From Shinella zoogloeoides (GTDB lineage: Bacteria; Pseudomonadota; Alphaproteobacteria; Rhizobiales; Rhizobiaceae), in NCBI RefSeq assembly GCF_033705735.1, contig NZ_CP131130.1:2607001-2671000 (forward strand): 64,000 nucleotides of DNA, read 5' to 3'. Each line of letters opens with the position of its first letter. Position 1 is the first letter of the stretch. A model generated the notes under the pieces. It was not told where the DNA came from and did no database searches. It worked only from the letters and a program-made list of their open reading frames with translations. A program made the translations under genes and the position numbers. Of the stretch, positions 1 through 10,181 are shown in pieces.

Positions 1-53
1 CGCGGCCCGCGTGCCTATACCGATAAAGATCAATGGCCCAGAGGAAGAACATC

Positions 54-1241
54 ATGCACAAGCGCACATTCCTGAAGTTTTCCGCCCTCGCCGCAGCGAC
101 CGTCCTGTCGCTGCCGCTGATGGCCCATGCCGAGAACGCGACGCTGAAGGTCGGCTTTGTCGGCGTCACTTCCGGCCCGGCCGCGGCCTGGGGCATCTCC
201 AACCAGCGCTCGATGGAGGCACGGGCGACCTGGCTGAACGAACTCGGCGGCGTCAAGATCGGCGACAAGACCTACAATATCGAGATCGTCCCCTTCGACG
301 ACCAGAAGGATCCCAAGCGCGCCATCGCCGGCATGGAAAAGATGGCACAGGATGGCGTCCACTACGTCGTCGGCCCGAATGTCGACGACGGCGCGGCGGC
401 GGTTCGCCCGGCCGCCGAGCAGAACGGTATCATGTATTTCCCCTATTCCTTCCCGAAGGCGCTCTTCTCGCCGCCGGCCTCCAACGCCATCCTCAGCATG
501 GTGGCGAACTACCAGTCCGGCCCGGCCATCTATAAGTACCTGATGGAAAACAAGGGCGTGAAGAAGGTGGCCTTCGTCGCGGCCAACGAATCCGATCCGC
601 TCAGCCAGCGTGAATCCGGCGTCGCCGCCGCTCAGGCCCTCGGCCTCGACGTGGTCTCCAGCAACGTGACCTACCAGGTGGATACGACGGACTTCACGCC
701 CGTCCTCTTGCCGGTCATCCAGTCCGCACCGGATCTCCTCGTACTCTCCGGCGTGTCGCCGGCCAACGCCCCGCAGCTCATCCGCTCGGCGCGCGAGCTC
801 GGCTATACCGGCCTCATCTCGACCGAGACGGCGCAGGACGCGGCCGTCCTCAAGGAAGGCGCCGGCGAACTTGCCGAAGGCTTCATCTCCGTCGGCGGCG
901 CCTCCACGCCGGAGCTTGCCAGCGACACGATGAAGGAATTCGTCGACCGCTACACCAAGATGTTCGGCGAATACAACGACGAGTCCAACACCAAGGTCTA
1001 TGCGCTCGAATACATCATCGAGACGATCAAGGCGAACCCGGCGGCCATCGACAATGTCGACGAGTTCAAGAAGACGATCGACACCTTCGAAGCGCCCAAC
1101 CCCTTCATGAAGGGCGACGCGAAGCTGAAATATGTGGGCATGACCTCCTTCGGCCAGAAGCGCCAGATCTCCGTCCCGCTCGTCGTCAACGAGTACAAGG
1201 ACGGCAAGTTCGAGACGCTGTTCGTCGGCCAGGTCGACTGA
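54..1241 (+). CDS. Branched-chain-amino-acid-type ABC transporter substrate-binding protein
   Basis: Periplasmic ligand-binding protein of the Peripla_BP_6 (LivK/UrtA-like) family, 395 aa. The N terminus from this ATG is a clear signal peptide (MHKR, a hydrophobic stretch, then MAHA-EN). I chose ATG 54 over in-frame ATG 33 because GAGGAAG lies 6-7 bases upstream and the shorter start gives a canonical leader. It is the first gene of a five-gene liv-type set that continues with two permeases, two ATPases and a racemase. The ligand cannot be read from sequence. The racemase at the end of the operon points to an amino acid, hydantoin or related amide rather than plain Leu/Ile/Val (inference). 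Confidence 0.9.
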   Translation: MHKRTFLKFSALAAATVLSLPLMAHAENATLKVGFVGVTSGPAAAWGISNQRSMEARATWLNELGGVKIGDKTYNIEIVPFDDQKDPKRAIAGMEKMAQDGVHYVVGPNVDDGAAAVRPAAEQNGIMYFPYSFPKALFSPPASNAILSMVANYQSGPAIYKYLMENKGVKKVAFVAANESDPLSQRESGVAAAQALGLDVVSSNVTYQVDTTDFTPVLLPVIQSAPDLLVLSGVSPANAPQLIRSARELGYTGLISTETAQDAAVLKEGAGELAEGFISVGGASTPELASDTMKEFVDRYTKMFGEYNDESNTKVYALEYIIETIKANPAAIDNVDEFKKTIDTFEAPNPFMKGDAKLKYVGMTSFGQKRQISVPLVVNEYKDGKFETLFVGQVD

Positions 1242-1243
1242 CC

Positions 1244-1354
1244 GGCGCCTGAGGCGCCTGGAGGCAAATCCAGGAAAAGTGCTTCGCACCCGTCCGAACG
1301 GCGCGCAGCGCTTCAGAAACGGGACCCGGACCGCACCTGTCGTCCGGCCGGGTC
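1244..1354 (+). other. Hairpins in the SBP-permease intergenic region
   Basis: Two inverted repeats fill the 147-bp gap between the binding-protein gene and the first permease. GGCGCC-TGA-GGCGCC is at 1244-1258, starting 3 bases after the stop codon. GACCCGG is at 1323-1329, pairing with CCGGGTC at 1348-1354. Neither is followed by a T-tract. Such elements commonly protect the upstream SBP message or reduce read-through into permease genes; that role is inferred here. Confidence 0.5.
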
Positions 1355-1388
1355 TCTCTCTGCCTGACCTTTCCATTGGAGGCTCACG

Positions 1389-2258
1389 ATGGAACAGATA
1401 ATCGCCAACGGTCTCTACCTTGGTGCGCAATATGCGTTGATAGCCCTCGGGCTGACGCTGATCTTCTCGCTGATGAACGTGCTGAACTTCGCCCACGGGC
1501 AGATGTACGTCTTCGGCGGCTTCGTCACCTATACGGTGGTCGTCCAGTTCGGCCTGCCCTTCGTCGTCGGCCTTGTCGCCTCGGCCGTGATCCTCGCGGT
1601 CATGGGCGCGCTCATCGAGAAATTCCTCTTCGCGCCGGTCGTGCGCCGCTCCAAGCGCGATGAATCGACCATGCTGCTCGCCGCCGGCGTCGCCTTCTTC
1701 CTCGATGCCGTCATCCTGCTGCTCTTCGGCGAGAAGCAGCGCGGCGTGCCGAAGATCGTGAGCGGCGTGTTCAACTGGGACATGCGCATCATCATGCCCT
1801 ATGACCGCATCCTGATCGGCGTCCTCGCGATCCTCCTCATCGTCGTCTTCATCGGCTTCATGAACTATTCCCGTGCCGGCCGCGCCATGCGGGCGCTGGC
1901 GCAGGACCGCATGGCAGCCCAGTTGATGGGCGTCGACGTCTCGCGTTACTCGATGCTGGGCTTTGCGCTCGGCGCGATGCTTGCCGGTCTCGTCGGCGGC
2001 CTTCTCGTCACCATCACCGGCGTCAATCTCGGCATGGGCGGCCCGACCTCGATCAAGGCCTTCCTGATGATCATGATCGGCGGCGCGGGCGTGATTTCCG
2101 GCGCGATCGCCGGCGGCTTCATCCTCGGCATGATGGAAAGCGTCGGCCTTACCGTGCTCTCGGCCTATGGCGACATCACCTATCTCGTGATCTTCGCCTC
2201 GCTGATGGTGTTCCTGGCATTCCGCCCGCAGGGGCTGATGGGCAAGCCGTGGGGTTGA
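1389..2258 (+). CDS. Branched-chain-amino-acid-type ABC permease (LivH-like)
   Basis: Inner-membrane permease of the LivH/UrtB branch, 289 aa, hydrophobic throughout. The N terminus begins MEQIIANGLYLGAQYALIAL, a hallmark of this family. The coupling-loop region around residues 150-200 carries RAMRALAQD and the GVDVSR segment that contacts the ATPases. TTGGAGG precedes the ATG at good spacing. It pairs with the LivM-like permease that starts 4 bases after its stop. Length is normal for the family (about 290 aa). Confidence 0.92.
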   Translation: MEQIIANGLYLGAQYALIALGLTLIFSLMNVLNFAHGQMYVFGGFVTYTVVVQFGLPFVVGLVASAVILAVMGALIEKFLFAPVVRRSKRDESTMLLAAGVAFFLDAVILLLFGEKQRGVPKIVSGVFNWDMRIIMPYDRILIGVLAILLIVVFIGFMNYSRAGRAMRALAQDRMAAQLMGVDVSRYSMLGFALGAMLAGLVGGLLVTITGVNLGMGGPTSIKAFLMIMIGGAGVISGAIAGGFILGMMESVGLTVLSAYGDITYLVIFASLMVFLAFRPQGLMGKPWG

Positions 2259-2262
2259 GACA

Positions 2263-3234
2263 ATGAATATCAAGAAAATCCTCGGCTTCGCCGTCTTCCT
2301 GATCGCCGTTCTCGTGCTCGTGCCGCTGTTCATCCGCGCCACCGGCCGCTGGGACTTCTTCTACACGCTGACCTCGGTCGCGCTGCTGTCCGTCGGTGCC
2401 GCCGGCGTGTGGCTCACCTTCTATATCGGCCGCATCAATATCGGCCAGGGCGCCTATGCGCTGGTCGGCGGCTATGTCTCGGCCATCCTCGTGACGCAGG
2501 GGAATGTCTCCTTCTGGCTGACGCTGCCGCTCGCCGGCCTGTTCTGCGCCGTCATCTCCGTCGTCATCGGCCTGCCGATCCTGCGTCTTCGCGGCGTCTA
2601 CTTCGCCATGGTGACACTGGTGCTCACCGAGGTCGCGCGCCTTTCCGCGCTCGCCCTGCCGGTCACCAACGGCGCCAAGGGCATCACCTCGATCCCGCTG
2701 CCGGGGGAACTCTCCCTCTTCGGCCTGACGATCATCCCGGCCTTCGGCACGCTCTCCAATCCGCGCTTCGGCTTCTATGTCATGGCCGTGGTGCTGATGA
2801 TCGTGACCTATCTCGTGCTCTGGCGCATCGTGAACTCGCGCCTCGGGCATCTGTGCCGCAGCCTGCAGCAGAACGAGGAGCTTTCGGCCTCGATCGGCGT
2901 CAACACCGCCTATCTCAGGATCCTCGCCTATGCGATCTCGTCCTTCTTCGGCGGCATAGCCGGGGCCATGTTCGCGGCGATCTCGCAGTCGATCTATCCG
3001 TCCTCCTTCGTCGTCGCGGACAGCGTGAACTTCATGCTCTACTGCTTCCTCGGCGGCCTCGGATACGTCTTCGGCCCGATGCTCGGCACGCTCCTGCTTT
3101 ATTTCGGCTGGGACCTGCTGTCGATCGCCAGGGAATACCAGCTCCTCATCTACTCCGGCGTCATGATCCTGCTCATGCTGGTCCTGCCGAACGGGGTCCT
3201 GAGCCTGCTCGACAAGAAGGAGGGCCGCGCATGA
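2263..3234 (+). CDS. Branched-chain-amino-acid-type ABC permease (LivM-like)
   Basis: Second permease subunit, LivM/UrtC branch, 323 aa. It has about ten hydrophobic segments, with the motif YIGRINIGQGAYALVGGYV near residues 55-75 that marks this family. The C-terminal part (LCRSLQQNEELSASIGVNT) resembles the EAA-like coupling loop. It follows the LivH-like gene by 4 bases and overlaps the next ATPase gene by 4 bases (ATGA), so the subunits are translationally coupled. Confidence 0.92.
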   Translation: MNIKKILGFAVFLIAVLVLVPLFIRATGRWDFFYTLTSVALLSVGAAGVWLTFYIGRINIGQGAYALVGGYVSAILVTQGNVSFWLTLPLAGLFCAVISVVIGLPILRLRGVYFAMVTLVLTEVARLSALALPVTNGAKGITSIPLPGELSLFGLTIIPAFGTLSNPRFGFYVMAVVLMIVTYLVLWRIVNSRLGHLCRSLQQNEELSASIGVNTAYLRILAYAISSFFGGIAGAMFAAISQSIYPSSFVVADSVNFMLYCFLGGLGYVFGPMLGTLLLYFGWDLLSIAREYQLLIYSGVMILLMLVLPNGVLSLLDKKEGRA

Positions 3235-4013
3235 GCCCGATCCTGCAAATCAACAACATCACCAAGCGCTATGGCGGCCTGACGGCGGTGAACGACGTGT
3301 CGTTCGACGTCAAGGAAGGCGAAATCCTCTCGGTGATCGGTCCGAACGGCGCGGGCAAGTCCACGCTCTTCAAGCTGATCTCCTCCTTCGTGCCGGCGAC
3401 GAGCGGCGAAGTGCTCTTCAGGGGAAGCCGCATTTCCAGCCTCGCCCCGCACAAGGTGGCGCGTCTCGGGGTCGTGCGCACCTTCCAGGAAACGACGATC
3501 TTCCGCTCCATGACGGTGCGCGAGAACATCATCGTCTCGCATCACCTGCGCTCGAAGGCGAACCTTCTCGGCTTCTTCCTCGGCTCTAGGCAGGCGCGCG
3601 AGGACGAGGCGGCCTTCGCGGCATCGGCCGACGACATCGTCGATTTCCTCGGCCTGCAGGCGATCCGCAACGAGCTCGCCTCCAACCTGCCGCAGGGCCA
3701 TCTTCGCGCGCTCGGCATGGCCATCGGCCTTGCCACCGATCCGAAGGTCATCCTGCTCGACGAGCCCTTCGCCGGCATGAACCACGACGAGACGATGAAG
3801 ATGGTGGCCCTCGTGCGCCGGCTTCGCGACGAGCGTGGCGTCACCGTGCTCCTCGTCGAGCACGACATGCCCGCGGTGATGAAGATCAGCGACCGCATCG
3901 TGTGCATCAACTTCGGCCAGAAGATCGCCGAGGGCACGCCCCAGGAAATCCGCCAGGACGAGAAGGTCATCGAAGCCTATCTCGGCTCCGAAGATGCCGC
4001 GATCGGGATGTAA
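3231..4013 (+). CDS. Liv-type ABC transporter ATP-binding protein (LivG-like)
   Basis: Cytoplasmic ATPase, 260 aa, beginning [16 protein letters not shown]. Walker A is GPNGAGKS near residue 39 and Walker B is LLDEPFAGM. The signature region is [16 protein letters not shown], a variant of LSxGxxR/K in which LPQGH replaces LSGGQ, as is common in LivG proteins. The start is the ATGA overlapping the LivM-like stop. It would form a heterodimer with the LivF-like protein encoded 3 bases downstream. Confidence 0.92.
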   Translation: MSPILQINNITKRYGGLTAVNDVSFDVKEGEILSVIGPNGAGKSTLFKLISSFVPATSGEVLFRGSRISSLAPHKVARLGVVRTFQETTIFRSMTVRENIIVSHHLRSKANLLGFFLGSRQAREDEAAFAASADDIVDFLGLQAIRNELASNLPQGHLRALGMAIGLATDPKVILLDEPFAGMNHDETMKMVALVRRLRDERGVTVLLVEHDMPAVMKISDRIVCINFGQKIAEGTPQEIRQDEKVIEAYLGSEDAAIGM

Positions 4014-4016
4014 GCC

Positions 4017-4739
4017 ATGACGAACATATTGAGCGTTGAAAATGTCGAACTCTACTACGACCACATCTATGCGCTGAAAGGCGTTTCCATCGATGTGGGC
4101 GAAGGCGAGACCGTGGCGCTGATCGGCGCGAACGGCGCCGGCAAGTCCTCGATCCTGCGGGCGATCACGGGCCTCAGGCCGATCAAGTCCGGCCGGATCA
4201 CCTACCAGGGCGAAAAGCTCGACGGCACGCCCGCCGCCGAGATCGTCCGCCGGGGCATCTCCATGGTGCCGGAGGGCCGCCGCGCCTTCCCGTTGATGTC
4301 GGTGAAGGACAATCTCCTGATGGGGGCCTTCACCCGCACCGACAAGGCGGAGATCGAGCGGACGCTGGAAAACGTGCTGACGCGCTTTCCTCGCCTTAAG
4401 GAACGCTATCACCAGCAGGCGAGCACCATGTCCGGCGGCGAGCAGCAGATGATGGTGATCGCCCGCGCCCTGATGGCCCGCCCCAAGCTCCTGCTTCTCG
4501 ACGAGCCTTCCCTCGGCATCGCGCCGAAGATCGTGCAGGACATCGCCCGCGCCATCGTGGCCATCAGCCGCGACGAGAAGGTCTCCATCCTCCTCGTCGA
4601 GCAGAACAGCCGCATGGCCCTTTCCATCTCCAACCGCGCTTATGCGCTCTCCACCGGCTCGATCGCGCTTTCCGGCAATTCCAGGGAACTGATGAACGAC
4701 GACCGCATCAAGGCTGCCTACCTCGGAGGCGAACTCTGA
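4017..4739 (+). CDS. Liv-type ABC transporter ATP-binding protein (LivF-like)
   Basis: Second ATPase, 240 aa, normal LivF length. Walker A is GANGAGKS near residue 36, the signature is STMSGGEQQMM, Walker B is LLLDEPSLG, and the switch His is replaced by Gln in LLVEQN, which is usual for LivF. It is separated from LivG by 3 bases and from the racemase by a single base, so all genes from 1389 to 5460 are probably one transcript. Confidence 0.92.
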   Translation: MTNILSVENVELYYDHIYALKGVSIDVGEGETVALIGANGAGKSSILRAITGLRPIKSGRITYQGEKLDGTPAAEIVRRGISMVPEGRRAFPLMSVKDNLLMGAFTRTDKAEIERTLENVLTRFPRLKERYHQQASTMSGGEQQMMVIARALMARPKLLLLDEPSLGIAPKIVQDIARAIVAISRDEKVSILLVEQNSRMALSISNRAYALSTGSIALSGNSRELMNDDRIKAAYLGGEL

Positions 4740-4740
4740 C

Positions 4741-5460
4741 ATGAAAATCCTCGTCATCAACCCCAACACGACCGCATCGATGACGGATCACATCGGGAAG
4801 GCGGCGCGCGGCGCCGCCTCTCCCGGCACCGAAATCACCGCCGTCAACCCGACGCACGGCCCCGTTTCCATCGAGGGCTATTTCGACGAGGCGATGAGCC
4901 TTGCGGGCCTGCTCGACACGATTCGCCGCAACCCGGATTGCGACGCCGTCGTCATCGCCTGCTTCGACGATACCGGCCTCGACGCGGCGCGCTGCCTCAC
5001 CGACCGGCCGGTGATCGGCATCGGCGAGGCCGCCTATCACTTCGCCTCGATGATCTCCAACAAGTTCTCCGTGGTGACGACGCTTGCCCGCTCCGTGCCG
5101 GCGCTGGAGCACAATCTTGCCCGCTACGGGCTCGATGCCCGCTGCGCCAAGGTGCGCTCCTCGGAAGTCGCCGTGCTGGAACTGGAGCAGCCAGGCTCCA
5201 ACGCCCGCCAGAAGATCAGCGCCGAAATCGGCACCGCCATCGCCGAGGACCGCGCCGAGGCCATCGTGCTCGGCTGCGCCGGCATGGCCAGCCTTGCCGC
5301 CGATCTCGCGCAGGAACACGGCCTGCCGGTGCTCGACGGCGTCACCTGCGCGGTCAAGCTCGCCGAAGCCATGGCCGGCCTCAACATGCGCACCTCGCGC
5401 CTCGGCGGCTACGCCCCGCCGCCGCCGGCGAAACTGAAAAGCATCTTTCCCGGGGAATAG
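4741..5460 (+). CDS. Asp/Glu/hydantoin racemase family protein
   Basis: A 239-aa enzyme of the Asp/Glu/hydantoin racemase superfamily. The N terminus MKILVINPNTT is diagnostic of the hydantoin/allantoin racemase branch. The two catalytic cysteines expected for cofactor-independent racemisation are visible as C74 (VVIACFDDTG) and C179 (VLGCAGM). The gene starts one base after the livF-like stop, so it is cotranscribed with the transporter. I infer that it racemises the imported compound or a derivative such as a 5-substituted hydantoin or a ureide; Asp or Glu racemase activity is less likely from the N-terminal motif. Confidence 0.85.
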   Translation: MKILVINPNTTASMTDHIGKAARGAASPGTEITAVNPTHGPVSIEGYFDEAMSLAGLLDTIRRNPDCDAVVIACFDDTGLDAARCLTDRPVIGIGEAAYHFASMISNKFSVVTTLARSVPALEHNLARYGLDARCAKVRSSEVAVLELEQPGSNARQKISAEIGTAIAEDRAEAIVLGCAGMASLAADLAQEHGLPVLDGVTCAVKLAEAMAGLNMRTSRLGGYAPPPPAKLKSIFPGE

Positions 5461-5634
5461 CGCGAAAGTACGCATTCCCGGGACGAGATCGCATACATTG
5501 CTCCCCGAACAGGCGCGCGGCCATTCGAAATGCCCGCCGCCGTCGGCCGATTGCCTGTGCCGGATGCGCACGGGTGGACAGACTCGCTGTTTGCATGCAA
5601 TTTGCAGGCTCATTTCGGGACGGGAGAAAGCCGC

Positions 5635-6339
5635 ATGACACAGAAGGTGGGCGAAACGGGCCGCGGCCGGTCGCAAGCCGTACATCGCGCCTTGAAGCGC
5701 GCGATTCTGGACCAGGCCCTGTCGCCCGGCGCCAAGCTGCCGGAAGATTCCATCGGCGAGCGCCTCGGCGTCAGCCGTACACTGGTGCGTGAGGCACTGG
5801 TGCGGCTGAGCGAGGAGGGCCTTGTCGATCTCCGTCCCAACAAGGGCGCGACGGTGGCCCGGCCGACGCTGGAAGAGGGGCGCAACCTGTTCCTCACCCG
5901 CATGGCGCTGGAGCGCCTTGTCGTGGAAACCCTGTCGGGCAAGCTGACCAAAGAGCAGATCGACACGCTTTCGGCGCATATCGCCGCCGAGGATGCCGCG
6001 CGGATGGAGCACGCCCAGTCGATCCGCCTTGCCGGCGAGTTCCACACCCTGCTCGCGCAGATGACGAACAATGCCAGCCTCATCCGCTACGTGAACGAGA
6101 CGGTCGCCCGCAGCTCGCTGATCCTCGCGCTCTACGGCCGGCCGCATTCGTCCGAATGCGCGGTGTCGGAGCATCAGGACCTTCTCGACCACCTGATCGC
6201 CGGCAAGACCGACGCGGCGGCCAAGCTGATGGCGCATCACCTCGATTCGATCACCACCCGCGCCCTTCTGCCGAAGGAGGACGACCGCAACATCAAGGAC
6301 GTCCTTTCCGCCTATGCCGTGGCGGAAGGCCTAGTCTAG
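5635..6339 (+). CDS. GntR family transcriptional regulator (FCD subfamily)
   Basis: A 234-aa regulator with an N-terminal winged helix (residues about 10-80; VSRTLVREALVRLSEEGLV is the recognition region) and an all-helical FCD ligand domain (about 90-215). I chose ATG 5635, preceded by GGGAGAAAG, rather than the upstream in-frame ATG at 5530, because the family starts about 10-15 residues before the first helix. It lies 174 bp after the racemase in the same direction. The upstream region contains TTTGCATGCAA at 5590-5600, a candidate operator. It probably controls the liv/racemase operon and itself. Confidence 0.9.
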   Translation: MTQKVGETGRGRSQAVHRALKRAILDQALSPGAKLPEDSIGERLGVSRTLVREALVRLSEEGLVDLRPNKGATVARPTLEEGRNLFLTRMALERLVVETLSGKLTKEQIDTLSAHIAAEDAARMEHAQSIRLAGEFHTLLAQMTNNASLIRYVNETVARSSLILALYGRPHSSECAVSEHQDLLDHLIAGKTDAAAKLMAHHLDSITTRALLPKEDDRNIKDVLSAYAVAEGLV

Positions 6340-6365
6340 GATAGCCAGGCCTTACGCGAAACACG

Positions 6366-7418
6366 TCAGGCCTGCTCGCCGAACAGCTTCCACCGCGTCG
6401 GCCTGAAGCGGAGCGTCGAGCCGTTCGCCGCCTGCGCATCGAGCGGGATTTCGATCTCGACATGATGCGCCGCACCGGCCCTGCCGATGTCGATATCGGC
6501 GATGCGGGTGCCGGCAAGGCGCCGGGACGTCGCGACGCGCCCTTCGAGCGCCGGCGCCTGCGGATCGGCGACCAGCACCACATCCTGCGGCCGGAAGAAC
6601 AACGTGCCGGCGGCAGTGTCCCCGGCAGCGGATGTGATGCCGATCGGCGTCTCCTGGAAAAGGATGCCGCCCTCCGCCACGGTCACGGGAAGGCTCGCGC
6701 TGTCGCCGATGAAGGAGAAGACGAAGGGCGAGTTCGGGCGGTCGTAGACATCGTCGGACGAGCCGACCTGCTCGATCTTGCCCTGGCTCATGACGACGAC
6801 GCGGTCGGCGAGCTCCAGCGCCTCTTCCTGGTCATGCGTGACGAAGACGGTGGTGTGGCCGGTGCGGTCGTGGAATTCGCGCAGCCAGCGGCGCAGCTCC
6901 TTGCGGACCTTGGCGTCGAGCGCGCCGAAAGGCTCGTCGAGCAGCAGCACCTTCGGCTCGATCGCCATGGCGCGGGCGAGCGCCACGCGCTGGCGCTGGC
7001 CGCCGGAAAGCTGGTTCGGGTAGCGCTTCTCGAGGCCGGAAAGCTGCACCATCTCCAGCAGTTCGCCGACCCGGCGGCGGATCTCGGCCTTCGGCGGGCG
7101 TTCGCCGCGCGGGCGCACGGTGAGGCCGAAGGCGATGTTGTCGGCGACCGTCATATGGCGAAACAGCGCATAATGCTGGAAGACGAAGCCGACATGGCGC
7201 TCCTGCACGGTCTTGTGCGAGGCATCCTCCGCGCCGAAATGGATGCTGCCGAGCGTCGGCTGCTCCAGGCCGGCGATGAGGCGCAGCAGCGTCGTCTTGC
7301 CGGAGCCCGACGGGCCGAGGAGCGCGATCAGCTCGCCGGAGCGGATGTCGAGCGAGACATCGTTGAGCGCCGGGTAGCGGTCGAATTCCTTGCGGATGTT
7401 CTTTACACTGACGTCCAT
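6366..7418 (-). CDS. cysA: Sulfate/thiosulfate ABC transporter ATP-binding protein CysA
   Basis: ATPase of the sulfate importer, 350 aa from [16 protein letters not shown]. Walker A is GPSGSGKT (residues 35-42), the signature is LSGGQRQR, Walker B is [11 protein letters not shown], and the C-terminal TOBE-like regulatory region is present. An in-frame ATG 18 bases upstream abuts the cysW stop but lacks a ribosome site, and CysA proteins normally start just before the VxxVRKEF motif, so ATG 7418 is preferred. It is the last gene of sbp-cysT-cysW-cysA. Confidence 0.93.
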   Translation of the reverse strand: MDVSVKNIRKEFDRYPALNDVSLDIRSGELIALLGPSGSGKTTLLRLIAGLEQPTLGSIHFGAEDASHKTVQERHVGFVFQHYALFRHMTVADNIAFGLTVRPRGERPPKAEIRRRVGELLEMVQLSGLEKRYPNQLSGGQRQRVALARAMAIEPKVLLLDEPFGALDAKVRKELRRWLREFHDRTGHTTVFVTHDQEEALELADRVVVMSQGKIEQVGSSDDVYDRPNSPFVFSFIGDSASLPVTVAEGGILFQETPIGITSAAGDTAAGTLFFRPQDVVLVADPQAPALEGRVATSRRLAGTRIADIDIGRAGAAHHVEIEIPLDAQAANGSTLRFRPTRWKLFGEQA

Positions 7419-7436
7419 TGAGGGCGTGCCTTTCAT

Positions 7437-8297
7437 TCAATGCTTGCGACCGGCGGCGATTTCCGCGCCGTAGTGAAGTTCGAGAACCGTCTTGACGACC
7501 AGCGTGACGAGCGCGAGGGCGGCGAGCAGCGAGGCCACCGCGAAGGCGGCGACGAAATTGTACTCGTTGTAGAGGATCTCGACATGCAGCGGCATGGTGT
7601 TGGTGAGGCCGCGGATATGACCCGAAACCACCGAGACCGCCCCGAACTCGCCCATGGCGCGCGCATTGCAGAGCAGCACGCCGTAGAGCAGGCCCCATTT
7701 GATATTGGGCAGCGTCACGTACCAGAAGGTCTGCCAGCCGGACGCCCCGAGCGACAGCGCCGCCTCCTCGTCGCCCGTGCCCTGCTCCTGCATGAGCGGG
7801 ATCAGCTCGCGCGCGACGAAGGGAAAGGTCACGAAGACGGTGGCGAGCACGATGCCCGGCACGGCGAAGAGCACCTCGATGCCATGGCTCTTCAGCCACG
7901 GCCCGAGAACGCTGCCCGAGCCGAAGAGCAGCACATAGACGAGGCCGGAAATGACCGGCGAGACCGAGAAGGGCAGGTCGATCAGGGTCGTCAGGAACGC
8001 CTTGCCCTTGAACTCGAACTTGGCGATGGCCCAGGCGGCCGCCACGCCGAAGACGAGATTGAGCGGCACCGCGATGCCGGCGACCAGCAGCGTGAGACGG
8101 ATGGCGGCGAGCGTATCGGGATCGCCGAAGGCGGCGAAGAACGCACCCGCCCCCTTGCGGAAGGCTTCGATGAACACCGCGGCCAGCGGCAGGAGCAGGA
8201 AGAGCGCCAGGAACAGGAAAGCGAGCGCCATCAGCGTATAGCGGGCGGCGGGCGCCTCCGTCGTCGGCGAGCGGAAGGGACGGGATTCACGCGCCAT
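7437..8297 (-). CDS. cysW: Sulfate ABC transporter permease CysW
   Basis: Inner-membrane permease, 286 aa, with six hydrophobic segments and the EAA loop [21 protein letters not shown] typical of CysW. The ATG at 8297 is preceded by AGGAGGT, which lies inside the end of cysT; the two genes overlap by 11 bases. Longer open frame upstream is antisense-like low-complexity sequence and was not used. It forms the channel with CysT. Confidence 0.93.
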   Translation of the reverse strand: MARESRPFRSPTTEAPAARYTLMALAFLFLALFLLLPLAAVFIEAFRKGAGAFFAAFGDPDTLAAIRLTLLVAGIAVPLNLVFGVAAAWAIAKFEFKGKAFLTTLIDLPFSVSPVISGLVYVLLFGSGSVLGPWLKSHGIEVLFAVPGIVLATVFVTFPFVARELIPLMQEQGTGDEEAALSLGASGWQTFWYVTLPNIKWGLLYGVLLCNARAMGEFGAVSVVSGHIRGLTNTMPLHVEILYNEYNFVAAFAVASLLAALALVTLVVKTVLELHYGAEIAAGRKH

Positions 8298-9150
8298 GAC
8301 CGTACCTCCTGCGGCTCCACGCCTGGATGAGGTTGATGACGAGCAGCATGGCGAAGGACAGCGCCAGCATGATCGTGGCGATCGCCGTCGCCGCGCCGTA
8401 GTTGAACTCTTCGAGCCGGATGACGATGAGCAGCGGCGCGATTTCCGAGACATAGGGAATGTTGCCGGCGATGAAGATCACCGAGCCGTATTCGCCGACG
8501 CCGCGCGCGAAGGCGAGCGCGAAGCCCGTCAGGATCGCCGGCGCGAGCCCCGGCAGCAGCACGCGGAAGACCGTCTGGAAACGGTTGGCGCCAAGCGTCG
8601 CCGCCGCCTCCTCGACCTCGCCGTCGATCTCCTCCATGACGGGCTGCACCGTGCGCACCACGAAGGGCAGGCCGATGAAGACGAGGGCGATGACGATGCC
8701 GGTCGGGTTGAAGGCCGCCTTGATGCCGAAGACGTTCAGCACCTGCCCGACCCAGCCGTTCGGCGCATAAAGCGCGGCAAGGGCGATGCCCGCGACGGCC
8801 GTCGGCAGGGCGAAGGGCAGGTCGACCACCGCATCGACGATGCGCCGGCCGGGAAAATCGTAACGCACGATCACCCAGGCGACCATGACGCCGAAGACGA
8901 CATTGATCAGCGCGGCGAGGAAGGCCGTGCCGAAGGACACCTTGAGCGCGTTCAACGTGCGCTCGTCGGCAAGGATGGCGAGGAATTCCGGGCCCGACAG
9001 CGAGGCGGAACGCCAAACGAGGCCGGCGAGCGGGATCAGGATGATGAGCGTGAGGTAGGCGAGCGAAAAGCCAAGCGTCAGTCCGAAGCCCGGAATGACG
9101 CTTGGCTGTCTCAGTCGCCACCGCACAGAAGCGGCAGCAGAAGTCGACAC
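8287..9150 (-). CDS. cysT: Sulfate ABC transporter permease CysT
   Basis: Permease partner of CysW, 287 aa, starting at GTG with the conserved [19 protein letters not shown]-terminal region. The EAA loop [21 protein letters not shown] is near residue 175. It starts 5 bases after the sbp stop and overlaps cysW, so the operon is tightly coupled. The symbol cysU is also used for this family. Confidence 0.93.
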   Translation of the reverse strand: MSTSAAASVRWRLRQPSVIPGFGLTLGFSLAYLTLIILIPLAGLVWRSASLSGPEFLAILADERTLNALKVSFGTAFLAALINVVFGVMVAWVIVRYDFPGRRIVDAVVDLPFALPTAVAGIALAALYAPNGWVGQVLNVFGIKAAFNPTGIVIALVFIGLPFVVRTVQPVMEEIDGEVEEAAATLGANRFQTVFRVLLPGLAPAILTGFALAFARGVGEYGSVIFIAGNIPYVSEIAPLLIVIRLEEFNYGAATAIATIMLALSFAMLLVINLIQAWSRRRYGHGA

Positions 9151-9155
9151 GTTAC

Positions 9156-10181
9156 TCAGTTCCCCGGCTTGTAGATCTGGTCGAAGACCCCGCCGTCACC
9201 GAAATGCTCGGGCTGTGCCTTTGCCCAGCCGCCGAAGATCGGGTCGTCGATCGTCACCAGCTTAATGTCGGGAAGCTGTTGCAGCAACTCGGGTTTCACC
9301 AACTCCCGCTTGGAAGGGCGATAGAAGTGCTTGGCCGCGATGTTCTGGCCCTCTTCCGAGTAGAGATATTCGAGATAGGCTTCGGCCTGCTTGCGCGTGC
9401 CCTTGGCATCGACATTGCCGTCGACCACGGCGACCGGCGGCTCGGCGAGGATCGAGATCGGCGGGGCGACGATGTCGAAGGAATCCGCGCCGAATTCGGC
9501 ACCCGCCAGATAGGCCTCGTTCTCCCAGGCGAGCAGCACGTCGCCGATCTGGCGCTGGGCGAAGGTGGTCAGCGCGCCGCGCGCACCCGTGTCGAGCACC
9601 GGCGCCCGCTTGTAGAGCTCGGCGATATAGGCCTTGATCTTGTCCTGGTCGCCGCCGAATTCCTGGTTCGCCCAGGCCCAGGCCGCAAGGTAGTTCCAGC
9701 GTGCGCCGCCGGAGGTCTTCGGGTTCGGGGTGACGATCTGCACGTCGCCCTTCACGAGATCGCCCCAGTTATGGATGTTCTTCGGATTGCCCTTGCGCAC
9801 GAGGAAGACGATGGTCGACGTATAGGGCGCCGAATTGTTCGGCAGGCGCGAGCGCCAGTCCTTGGCGATCTTGCCGGTCTTCTCGACGATGGCGTCGATA
9901 TCGCTTTCGAGCGCCAGCGTCACCACGTCGGCCTCCAGCCCGTCAATCACCGCGCGGGCCTGCTTGCCGGAGCCGCCATGCGACTGCTGGATCGTGACGT
10001 CCTCGCCGGTCTCGGCCTTCCAGTGCGCCGCGAAGGCGGCGTTGAAATCCTTGTAGAGCTCCCGCGTCGGATCGTAGGAAACGTTCAGCAGCGTGGTCTC
10101 GGCCATCGTCGCCGAAACGCCGCCGAGCACGAGGCTCACACCAAGGGCGAAAGCCCCAACACCTTTCAGAAATTTCGACAT
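9156..10181 (-). CDS. sbp: Sulfate-binding periplasmic protein
   Basis: A 341-aa periplasmic sulfate-binding protein with a signal peptide (MSKFLKG to TMAETT). Family signatures [28 protein letters not shown] and [15 protein letters not shown] are all present; these line the sulfate pocket. ATG 10181 is preceded by AGGAGGT. The leader (10182-10230) contains TTGACTAAGTCTACTAATTC on the minus strand, an AT-rich promoter or operator candidate in otherwise GC-rich DNA. First gene of the sulfate operon. Confidence 0.93.
   Translation of the reverse strand: MSKFLKGVGAFALGVSLVLGGVSATMAETTLLNVSYDPTRELYKDFNAAFAAHWKAETGEDVTIQQSHGGSGKQARAVIDGLEADVVTLALESDIDAIVEKTGKIAKDWRSRLPNNSAPYTSTIVFLVRKGNPKNIHNWGDLVKGDVQIVTPNPKTSGGARWNYLAAWAWANQEFGGDQDKIKAYIAELYKRAPVLDTGARGALTTFAQRQIGDVLLAWENEAYLAGAEFGADSFDIVAPPISILAEPPVAVVDGNVDAKGTRKQAEAYLEYLYSEEGQNIAAKHFYRPSKRELVKPELLQQLPDIKLVTIDDPIFGGWAKAQPEHFGDGGVFDQIYKPGN

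Noticed and set aside
1261..1320. A third copy of the intergenic palindromic repeat
   Set aside because: TCCAGGAAAAGTG and CCGTCCG resemble parts of the repeat core, but the rest does not align and the palindromic ends are missing.
30..2342. Long minus-strand frame across the SBP and first permease of the Liv system
   Set aside because: Composition (His/Asp/Glu-rich) is typical of an antisense frame in GC-rich DNA, and both plus-strand genes are clear family members.
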